From: Liolophura sinensis
Taxonomy: Eukaryota; Mollusca; Polyplacophora; Chitonida; Chitonidae
Direction: 5' to 3'
DNA: 64,000 nucleotides
NCBI RefSeq assembly: GCF_032854445.1
Contig: NC_088301.1
Span: 46,307,116-46,371,115 of the forward strand
The position numbers and the translations under genes were made by a program. Below the pieces are notes generated by a model. That model saw only the letters and a program-made list of their open reading frames with translations. It was not told where the DNA came from and ran no database searches. Below are positions 12,701 to 24,700 of the stretch, one piece after another (the first letter of the stretch is position 1; each line of letters starts with the position of its first letter).

Positions 12701-15700
12701 CCTGAGAGTCTAGAAGCTTGGACATATTTGGGTAGATGTAAAACGATATGCCCTTCATGGCACCAGGAAGAGTTAGGCCTCTTATCAGCAGGATAAACAA
12801 AAGTATGTAGGGGAAGACAGCTGTCACATACACAACCTGTAAGAGAAAACACGGCCTAGTATCACATCAGGTAATATAGTGAATAACAGTTTTGCAAATC
12901 GCATTGTGCGATGGGAAGAAGTATACACTAAGCTACAAAGAATGTTTGGAAAGATATAAGCATCAAAGTGTGTGCGTACGAGGTAATTTTTAATACATCA
13001 CTCTTAGAAATGCGTATCCAAGTCCGGGTGATTCACTCATACACAAGTGACGTATGCATGATTATTTCCGTTCATGGCTCAAGTGATTTTGCGGACTTAC
13101 TTTTCCCGTCCATTTCACGCCTTTCCAGATACAGAAGTAGGCGAGGACCCAGGCCAGGAGGAGTGTGAGTGCGAGGTGCCAGCGAACCGATCCGGGTTCT
13201 TCGATACCCTTCGTGACCTTCAAAACATTCCTCCTGCGGATTAGATCGATTTTAAACATTCATGCTTGAGCCGCAGCAATAACATTCAGGCAGCTTGAAT
13301 CGAGGGAAACTAATTAGCGCCATCACCTTGTAAACCTCAGGCATATGTATTCTGCATATTTTGCTAATACCCACTTAACGGACATCCGGTTATACAGCTA
13401 CCATCACTGTCAATCTATCCGTTGCCCCATGCTGGAAACAGAATTACTTCAGTGAAACATGATTTATCGTTCATAAAGCATATAAGAATAGCTGACCAAA
13501 ATTTGGGACGCCTCATAACACCATATTCGGTGAAGTTCATCAAAAGAGGTGAAACGTGGAAGGATGTCGTTCAAGACCACGGTATCTCTGGACATTAGCC
13601 AACCGATGGTGGCATTAGGACATAATGGGCCTGTCTGATGAATTAAGTGTTCAAATATCTAAGACGAAGAGCAGTGAAATTTAGAGAATAACATGAATGG
13701 TACGCGAATTATGTTTCACAGATAGGTGAACTGCACGGGTTTCATCCCAATACCCTACACAATACACATCTGTAACCATACATAAACGGAGTCCAGATGC
13801 GAATTTTCCGTGACTGGCATTCAGGCAGCTGGGTTTTAGGAATATCTATGATGATTTAAGGACACCGACGACTTCATCATGCCATGAAACGGAGTTAGGC
13901 TGTCAATACGGTCACAGTAAACAAGATAATGGCGTATACCCTTATGATGGCTGACAGACGGAAGATGGGTTTAGGCCTTTAAATTATCTTAACTACCACT
14001 TCTACGTCATAGTCATTCACTGGACTTGTTCATTAACGTATCCGTTATAGATATACATGAATTTTACTTCTACAAGCAAAACCCGCACAGTAATAGTAGA
14101 AACAAGTACCACTCAAGTTAGTACACCTTTAAGTGAACTCTATAGCAGTGAAAATAGTGATGGTGTACTTTTTACAATTTGTGAAGTAATTATACAAATA
14201 CAGGGTAAACTGAGGGCAACGATATTCTCAAATGGGTGAAATATACCGTATCTGATAATAAGTCACATTGTGGATTCGCATATTTCGAATAGTTCACCTA
14301 ATCTAGCACTTTATTTACTTCACGCTTGCAAGTTGCCTTGCTTCCCTCATTTCGACATTTTCTACACTACCTGAAACTTGTCTTCACAGTAGAAAATCGC
14401 AAAATGAGATACTTCGTCCAAAACATTTAAACTAAACATACTCTATATGGCTAACAAATTCGCCTGAAATTCATTTTAAAAAAGCAAATGTATGTCATAA
14501 AATAATACTTTTCGTGCTACTCATTTTTCCACTCGGGTATTATCCTACAGTCCAAGCAAACCTCCACACATCTTTCAAAAATCAACAACTGCACAAAAAG
14601 TCTATCACCCAAAAATTAAATCGAATACAGTAAGTCAAACCACTGTGGTTTCTGCTTGACATGGTGAATCACAGATTAGATTTATCTTTACATAAAAGTA
14701 AGAAAGCAAAGTGAGGAAATGTATTATGGCATGTGCTTCACGTAGTCGATAGAGCACGTTTGAAGTGTTGAGCGATGTTATCAAAGATATCGGTAACAAT
14801 CGTCCAATTCTGGAACACTTCCGGATTTTGTCCCACTAATGACCTACACCGTTGAGGCTGGTTTAGGTATTTTTTTTTATTAAAGCTTGGTCGGTTTGCT
14901 TTTGCTAACGACACCACTCCGTCTTGAGCGATTACTTGAGTGTCGCCCAGGGCAAAAGCACATTAGGATTTACTATGCGCAGGACGGCTCAATGGGATTT
15001 CTGGAGATCCATGTCATGTTTGCCGCAGGGCCCCCGAAACAATCACATTCCTACCACACGGAGAAGAAATCCTTACATCGGCAAGAAACACTTTTTGCCC
15101 ACCTGAAACTATTCTCAACTCTTAATTTGCCCCGCTTCAGACGCGTTCATAATTGACAGGCGAGACAGTCTTTATTCCAATGAGTCACATGGGAAATGGA
15201 CTTTGAACATCTGGATTGGGTCTCAAGAGTTGCACAGATTAGCTCCAGATTTTGGCGCTTTGGTGAAGGTTCCCACTAATATGCTTTTCCATATACACCA
15301 GTGAAGCTAGGTCATGGGAGGAACGCTTATTATATTTGACATGTTTAAACACGTCTGTAAAATTATCATATTTATTTACCACTTTTGAATGATTAATTAG
15401 TAACTTTGTACAATACAAACACAAATAAGCACGAAACTGTTACCCGACGAGCTGAACTTGACAGATTTCTGTTTTCTGCTGGTTTCTCTCAAACAAGTAT
15501 AAACATCTGTCACTCGCAAGAACCAGAACATAGCAGTGGTAAAACAGAAGTAATTATGCTAAATACAAGTGTTAATGCAAAAGACAAATGAACAAAACTA
15601 AATTACATTTCAATTGGTAATAATGTAACATAACTTACTCCCAGAATTCTTTGACGGGTGTTGAAAATCTCTCTGGATCGTAAAACCGTGTACAATTTAA

Positions 15701-18700
15701 GTCCGAAACATTACTGAGGAGATACGAGGTATTGACATCTGATAACGGCTCGATTTCCAACCAAGATGTCCCATTTGTACAATTGAACGGAAATTTGTCA
15801 GTATCATATTCCGAAAGGCAGGAAAGCGAATTCCAATCGTTCGTGCACGTAGACCACGGTAACGTGGATGTGAAAGAACTGAATAGGTAGAAAAGTGCCC
15901 AGGATATGATGACAATGTAGAAGGTATTGAGCCAAGCGGCCGCCACCAAAGCTGCATATCCAACACCTGAAATTCCAAAAGTACAGAAGTGATAAAGATG
16001 GAATATCTTAATAATCTATTATAACACTGCTTTTAAACACACAACACAATTATACCGGCCCATTTTGCCCATTACGACGGTCATGTCAAGGGTGACGTGG
16101 TAATCAGGCAGTTTCCTGACATCAAGCAGTTTCATAAGAATAACTATATTCAGCACTGTGTGTTGGGGTATTACATTTCTGTGTTGAATGAAACAATTAA
16201 AGTTTGTGTAAGATTTCAACACATAGTTAATCCACGAGTATCCAAAGAGCTATTCTGCAAACCTCACAATATGATGTGCAATACTATATTCACACTCATA
16301 TTTTAATGCACTGTGTTACTCTTTGTACAAGCTCACCTATGTATATTCTGTCATCAGTTGCCTCTGTTGTAAATTGCAGGTTAGTTAACCTAAAATGGCC
16401 ATAATGGTGAGTAGTATGGATTCCTTAATTACTGCTTTAAGTAAAGAGGTTGTCTGTGTCAGTAAATCACATGTTGTAATACCGACTATTTTTATCTCAA
16501 CCTTACTGGGACATGCAAAAGTTAAGCGTGTAGGTGGGCACGACGACCCGGTGTCCAGTTTTGTCTTTGAGTGGACTGGCCGGAAGAGAGCAGTTGTAGT
16601 CGGCCATGAGAGAGAATCATACCTTTGAAATAGAGGGCAAATTTTCCAAACTCCAAGGCCACCCACACGCGACATTTGTCCCAGTGCAAGCTCCATGAAG
16701 TACATTGGGATGCGGCCATGAAAACTGTCAGGAAGAAAGGAATCAGGAAGGCCCCTGAAATTAAAATGAAAGACGGAAGATTAACTCTTAACCTTTCTGC
16801 AAGTGTTAAGTGAATGAAAGGCATTCGCACTATTATAAATGGCATTTGAAGACTTTCTCCCTGCGTTCGATGGTAAAAATAGCCTCAGGGAAATGTGATT
16901 GAAGCTTGGCCAAAAGAAGATGGGACTTTCATTTCTGGTACTGAGTTGGACTGCACGTCTGTAACTAATTGCCGTGATTAGTGGATTTATCTGCACTGTA
17001 TAAATTGGCTTTACGTTAAGGGCAATGTTAGAAACTGTCTAAGCCATTACTCATCTGTAGTGCCCGATTGATAGCTACCGATTCACAAGTAAGTATCGGA
17101 TACTCTTCTACATTATACTTCATCCATTCTTTTCATTTTATTAATATAATTTTTCAAAAAATGTATGTTAATAATCATTAAATAAACAAAGTAGCCAATT
17201 ATAATTATATGAGTTCAGCTGCCGTGGAATAAAATCATTTTATGTAAAAACATGTCAAAATGATAAGGTACAATAATCGTTCAGATACTTGGGTGATTCG
17301 CCTGTCTGTTTGTTAGAGAATTGTAAAACTTCACCCATTGATCTTCGTTCTTTCCATTTCCTGTTTTTCTACCGAGGGCAAATTACCAATGCAGGAGGTG
17401 TTTACTACGTTTTCCAGATCAGTGGAAGCAAAACGACAAAGCGTCGATCGAATCCCAGGATTGACACAGGCGGAAGGGTTTCGAAAGAATTAATTACGTG
17501 TGTTTTTATTTGTGATGCCAGGCTTTACAGGGTTTTCACCAGATCACCATGGATCTCTACAGTCCGCTTAACACCGGACAAGCCGTGCCAGATGTACCTT
17601 TGCCGGTATTGGTCTTGATCAATGAGGACAGGCATTAATTAAGCACCCAGCTATAAGTGGCCTGATCCCCAGTGCAAGGATTCTTGTGCTCTAAATGTAC
17701 ATGTGTTTTACCAGAGAAGCAGTAACGATAGAAATCTTCAACCATTATGGACTTACAGGGCCCCAAACGGTATTTCCATAACAACCTTCAACACAAATCA
17801 CCAAAATTAAGAATTAGCAAACATTATAAAGTAATAATAGTAATTAGGTAGGATTCATGTTGGCTAGATGTATTTTTTAATACTTGGATAATAGACATGA
17901 TCCATTATTTTAGCAGGTTGGCCATAATTACGGAGCCGTAAAAGCGACATGGTGAAAACAAAATTCTTGGTAGAGCAAACAATTATTTTTAGAGATGAAA
18001 AAAAATGACATGGTGAAATAAAATAGGGGGGGGGGAGGAGAAAATATTTTTTTAACCCCCCCGAACTTAAAATGGAAGTTTCGAGCTGGAACGCTTGTCG
18101 TCAAAGGAAAAAACAGTCCAACTGTGTCATGTGACGTGAAAAATGTTAGACAACCTTTGTTGACATTAATTTACCGATCACCTGTCTCGCCTTTTTCCAG
18201 AGGTACAAATGACTCTTCTTTCCTTTAGGAACTTCTCAGATTCACAAAGGTTCAGATTTTCAATTTTCTCCATCATTCGTCTACTCTAAAATACTTTTAA
18301 ACACTTTCATGAAACTTTTTTTCAGACGCCACTGTTGTAGTAAATGTGATCAAAAATAGTTGCCTAACATTTTGGACAGGTCAAATGATACAGTTGGACT
18401 GTTTCTACCTTCATCGATAAAAGAGTTTGAAACCGAAACTCCCCTATTAGCCAATTATAGGTCGTTTGGCTATAGCAGCCACAAACGAGCATCTCTCATT
18501 GATAACTACTTGTATTGACTAGGGTTTTACCCTGAGATAACTTTTATTTTAAATCAAGAACAAGGATTACAATGGGCATGATCGCCTACACAGGTCAATT
18601 CCAATCTTTTTAAAAACACATATTCTCAACTGCCACGCTGCCTTGCTTGTGATCTTCATTTACATGTACGAGATTGCTTGACGAGCACGACTAGGTCTGT

Positions 18701-21700
18701 GCAGAAACAGTGACGTACTGAAAGAATGAAAGGGTACATGGCTTTAGACCGACTGGTTTTGGGCGGGCAATGCTTTTCCCTATATCAAAGAGGCAGCTTA
18801 TTAATAAACAGATTCAAAGAGGCATACATGGACTAAATAAAAATAAAATACAAAACACAGCTTGCACAACATCAGACGTTCAATGCCCCCGATGGATGAT
18901 TGTGCTACTGTGACATCAGGTTTGTCCAATTCCCATGACAGCTGTAAGTAAGACAAAAGCGTTCTAATTTTTTTAAACTGAGTGTACGCTCAGCTATGAT
19001 TGATGCCGTTGCTACCGGAGTTTAGCGAACAGAATCTCCAAACGATATTCACTGATGGCAGCTACTGGTCCATACGACATTGTCTTTACCACCTGAGAGT
19101 TCGGCTATGTGTGCTAGAGTACTCTTGCGTACACAACTGGAGTAAACGTGCTTGTGTTTTCCTGCGCCAGTGACGTATGACCACATTATAGTGCATGTTC
19201 GTGTCAGGCACATTCACTTATCTGGAATAAATGCAACTCAATAACGCCAGCTTTAGAATTCAAGTGCATGAGCTAGACAACAGAGGATGGAATTTGTTTC
19301 ATGTTACATAACCGATCGGCTCCTTATTAATATAAAGTTCTCGGTCGCTGACAAATTGACTCCCGCTGCAGAGGACAGAATGCAATAATTAAACTTGGGA
19401 CATAAAGATGGAGTACCGCGCAGGTTGCACCAGCATGTCCTAGGTTCAAGCTGCTGACCGATCTGTTGTGAGGCTATCGTAATTTGGCGCACCAGTACTT
19501 GGGCAACAGCTGTTACTTGTAGGAAAATAGCCAGGAGCAGAAGATGGATTTCCGATGGCTCCGGTCTCCCACAGGGCTGGGGGTATTGAGCGACGGGGGG
19601 AGCAGTGGATCAAGCTTCTGTTGACCCTACGTTTAGTACGCCGAGTGCAGGTTAAGAGCCGAAAACCTTAGGCGTACAAAACCTGTCGGTATATCACCGA
19701 ATTCCTGTATTCACAGCAAAACTATGTTCTAGTATTATACTGATAGGACATAGTAGTTTTCACAAGTTGGTTAATATCTGTGAACTGTTGAGCCCAAGTG
19801 TCCGCATTGTTTGAAACCTAATGAAAGTTGGTCGTCCTATGACGTGCTGCAAATAGCCTAGCCAATAATTGTACTCTTGGCCTCACGAACTATATGACCT
19901 TTCCGTCTTTAATGTATCAGCTTATTCACAACATTCCGGACATTTACGCTTTAAAGTTCACTTATCTAACGGCTTCACAGTGCGCACTCTATAGATAGAG
20001 TTAAAACACGAGGCAAATAAAGGCCACGTAGTGGACATCCATTTCATAGAGAACCATGAACGTTGATCAAATCAAAGGTGTGAATCAGGGTTTCAGATTG
20101 CCTAATCTAAACATGGACATTATTTTTAGCATGGTTCCATTTTCTAATCCTTTTCAGAATACAAATTAAGAAATTTTATGTTTTGTATAAATAAATGTCA
20201 ATGTTCAATATGAGACCAAATACGATTGCGCTTAGGCCAGGAATTCAATAGAAGATATAATGTTTAAACTGAGAAAGGTGTTAAGGGAAAAGGCATCTAA
20301 AGGAATTAGCCAGTGTATTATTTACAAAAAGGATGTTGTTAGCTTTTTGCAAGTCAAAAACGAGGTTTTCATACAAGTAATTATGAATGTCAAAATTAAG
20401 CTGTGAAGTAACATTCCTACATGTACACATACACTCGAGAGCCGTGTGGATAACGCCATGTTTCAGATGCCTTAGTTTTGGTCATTAACATTAACCCAAT
20501 TTTCAATCTTCTAGACGGTAACTCGGGTTTGTTGTTTCCTCTTTTCAGTATGCGGGTAAAATCTATTTAATTCACCAGGGGAACTGAAGAACTTAAATCG
20601 CACAACAAGTTCTGTAATTTGACCATCTTTGTCCACATTTTGATTTCTGTTGGGACATACTCCTTACAGCGCATGCGTCGCTCTTTACCTTTCACTTAAC
20701 ACCACTGCCACCAATATACATGCTTGACCTTTGGAGTCTTTGAGACGGACGAAGGCCTGTTAAGGATTAGCCTCATCACTTGTGTCAGTCAGCGGAACTA
20801 TTTAATCAGCATTCATCAATAAAATTGGTTTAGGTGTTAGTTAGAATCGTGTTGTACACACTGTAGATAAAGGGAATGCATGCAAATTATCGAGTCAAAG
20901 GCTGAGACGGATTGTTTGTGTTTTCTGACATAAATTCCTACCTCATCAACGTGACCCCCGTGACCGTGGCGTTGTTCAAGATTTGTGTACAACATTTGCT
21001 ATTGGTGGCAGTGATGTAAAGCAAAAGGTAGAGATTGTAAACTGTAAACATTACCTTATTTTGTCCGCGAGGTAGGCATTTTGACCAGAGTTTATACTTT
21101 TGGCCGTTGTTGTCTTAGTAAGTAGAAAAGACCGTAAATTCAAGGTGGTAATCCGCCAATAATTATATTTTCAGCCAGGGGTATAACAAAAAGTGCATTT
21201 CGCTGTAAGAGAGACGCGACATAGATTGAAATGAGCTGCCAGGTGTTTTTAACATTCTTCCTGACCCTGTTGCTTCTACAGAATGGATTTCTGCACGCCG
21301 TAGTGGTATACCTGCCCTTGTCAAACTCAGCTAACATTACAAGGAAAGTGAGCGATGGAACAGGAACAAATCACTTAAACCATTTTGGGGCCATTTTTCT
21401 TCTCGTAAATGACATTTTTAAATTCTCAAATTCTGTTCACATGGTCTCCAATACAAAGCCAGCTTATCAGCTGAGGCTCACCTTTTCCTTAAAGGATGCC
21501 TCACTGAACTCCATGTTAAGATTCTTAAATCATTCAGTCACTACATAATTATTATACATGTAGTAATAAGGGCCAGGAAGAAACATGACCTGTTGCGGTT
21601 CATTTCATTATAGTTAGACTGAAAGGAGCAATTTAAACATACTGCATGTATTACACTAGTTTATGGAATATCGGTTTTTGGATAATAGTAAAGGAGTCAA

Positions 21701-24700
21701 GGCTTCTCCATGTATATTACACATGTTCCACGAGCAGATTAAATATACTTGGAGATGCTCCTTTATTATTATAACTGAAGCCACAAAGGACTATGAGGAC
21801 GTTTAAATTGGTTTTGGGACATTTAATACCAACATAAGTGTTTATGGCAACACCGTGGCATTGGATTACTGTGTCTCTTTTACATTGAATCAGCTTTAGT
21901 ATATAAATGGTAATTGATAATATCGTATTATCTTTACATTATTGAGTTACGATGTCCATTTTTCGTTCATTGACAGTGCTTATGAAATATCTTGTTTGAC
22001 TGACCAATTGAAATAGTCTGAGTTCAAATAGAAATGATATTTTTCAAAGCATTGTTTATACATCACCAACATGTCACTTTCATCTAAAATGTTGCCTAGT
22101 AGTCTAAGTCTGCATGCAGTTATTAATGCGTAATATAAGCTTATTAAATTTGACAATTAAGTTTTAAACTTATTCAAATGCTTGAATTGTTTCGCTTGAA
22201 TTGTTTCTGCCGGAGATGATGTTATAGAATAGACTTTTTACTATCTAAAGACCGCCCCACTGGACAAAGTATTCCAAATAACTCTGAATAAATTACGCCT
22301 GAAAATAATTGATAGGCTACATATGTTTGATTTCTTAACAACTGCATGGCGTCTAATATGCGTGACACACAGTCTAACAAAACGACACGAAATTTAAAAA
22401 AGGTTTATTCTGGGTGGTTATTGAACAGAATTTCCTACCATACATACAAGGCAATAGTTATCCGTCGATGATTGTAATTATAGAAAAAAGATATAGGTAA
22501 CATTCTTGCCTGCACGGTAAACCAAAACAAATTGACAATGGTGACGAAACTGCTGTCTGCTTACAGATAACAGGATATGTAAGGAAACTTGGCCTTTTCT
22601 ATCTCTGTTTGATTTAATTTCACATTGTTTTCATCAGTATATTTTTAATGAAAAATTTACTTCAAGTGTAGGAGAGTTACACTTGCATGTATTTGAAAAT
22701 TTACATTGGCTGTAATGAATATTTGTGTCTTTGTGGTTGCCTACTTTAGCATATCTTCTCTGAAGTACATGTCATTCGTGATGGATCTCTTTTAAGATAA
22801 ACCTGTAGCTCTCTGTGAACATTCACGCTAACTGATGCTGCTGAAATCGTGTTCAGAATAAGCTCCACTATGCACAGGAAAATCCATCTGTTTAAACAGA
22901 GACAAGTACGAATTACTCAAGTCAAAACGCATGTCACCAGTATATCAGCATTTTCAATAGAAATCAATTTAAATATAAAAACTGAATTTAATAAGAAATG
23001 GAGTAATTAAGAGAACTGTGTATGTATAACAGGGAAAATACCGGGAAGCGACCTGATAAGCGTCCGGCATTGATCCGATCCAAAGTGTTACATGCTGTTT
23101 GGTTATCGGATTATGATGGAGAGCATTAAATAATTTTGCAAACGTTGAAGGTATCAGGCGAGCGCTAGATATTGGATTGCCTTGAAGTAGATCGATTGCG
23201 ATATTGGGTTTCAAATTCAGTAATCCTAAAATATGATATAGAGGTGATGGGGAATATTGTCAAAACCGTTCAATTATAATCCTTCTCTCCGTTCTTTCTC
23301 CCAATTTTCCCGTTCGGTAAACAACACAAGTCTGGTCCGCTTTTTGGATCTCAGCCAAGGGCACCGGACCCCGATTAAGTCCTCACTGGCCCCTTACATC
23401 ACGGACAAATCATGAAGTGCACAGGCGAAAGGGACCCCTCATTTATTTCATTACTGAAAGAAATGTCACCGAGCCATCTAGCCGCGAGAATTTGACAAGG
23501 CTGACAGATTTACCCATGAAAAGCTGACGCTTTGATAGATTGAATAGCTCTAACCCGCTTAAGTTACTTTTTATGACAAAAAGGTGCCCAAAAAATCCGA
23601 CGAAAGCTCCCAAGATTGCTCTCTACCGGGGCACGAGACATCCAAGTGAAATACGTCTCATATGTGTGAAATGCTGAATGTAGATTAGAAAATGGGCGCC
23701 GAGTTCATATTATTACTAAGCTGGATCTTCAATCTGCTTGCTATAGTTTTACCAAATATGTCACCTGTTTCATCCCATTAACAAGCAAGCACTTCCTTCA
23801 CCCTGTAAAAAAGCAGGCATTAAAAGAATAGCCAATTAAATCAACAATGAGGCTTAGGGCTATAATTTATAAAGCAATTCGATTAAGTTAAGTGTTGGTC
23901 TTAAATTGATGCACACGGACACTAATTTTTCATTGTCGAGAAACGGAGAGAGCTTCACGCCAGCGGTTCAGGGTTATACTCGTTTGTTCATGATGCTAAT
24001 GCGGTTAAGCTCGGTTGAAAGGAAATGCACCTCAGAACCTCATTCCTTTTCTGTTGTTTTATTACTTCTGTGGAATTTAAGCGATATAAGTCCTTCGCGA
24101 ACGGGTTATCAAGAAATGAGTATTTCTGCACCAGATGACCTTTACCACGAAGTCGGTTTATATGCTTCAATCTTGTAAATAGTTTGCACGAAATCATGGC
24201 CGAAATAACTGCACAAGTTTTTTGTATGTGGTGACTTGTTTGTAAATTTTACACTCTTGTATAAATACAAACACGAGTGTGGGTGAAGTAATGGATGTTT
24301 TGGGTGTAAGAAAATACCAAACAAATGTTTTGCTTTGTGGGTGGCAACCACATCCGTGTGTTGATTTAATCTCTTAAGTGTGATGAAAACCAGGGCCTAT
24401 GGATAGAAAAGCAGATGATCTACCCTCGCCTTTGGAAAATGCCAAGCAGTAAAACTATGTCTACTTTCGCATTAATACACGTCGGTTGAAAAACAAATAC
24501 ATCACTCATTTGGATGAAACCTTATACCAGTACATAGTGAATATCTACCATAACAGAACCGTATAAGGATATGTATTGAAATCTGTTATGCATCTTGTTT
24601 TTCGCTTAATAAGGAATTGTACTTTATAAATCTAAGTGTTTGGAAGAATTTCCATAAAAGTAATTGCCTTTATGTAAGCTTAATAAGTATGAGAAGGATC

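Noticed and set aside
17289-17618. 109-codon plus-strand frame as a gene
   Set aside because: No start context, splice sites or overall family match; only a short SLC6-like scrap inside it, reported separately at low weight.
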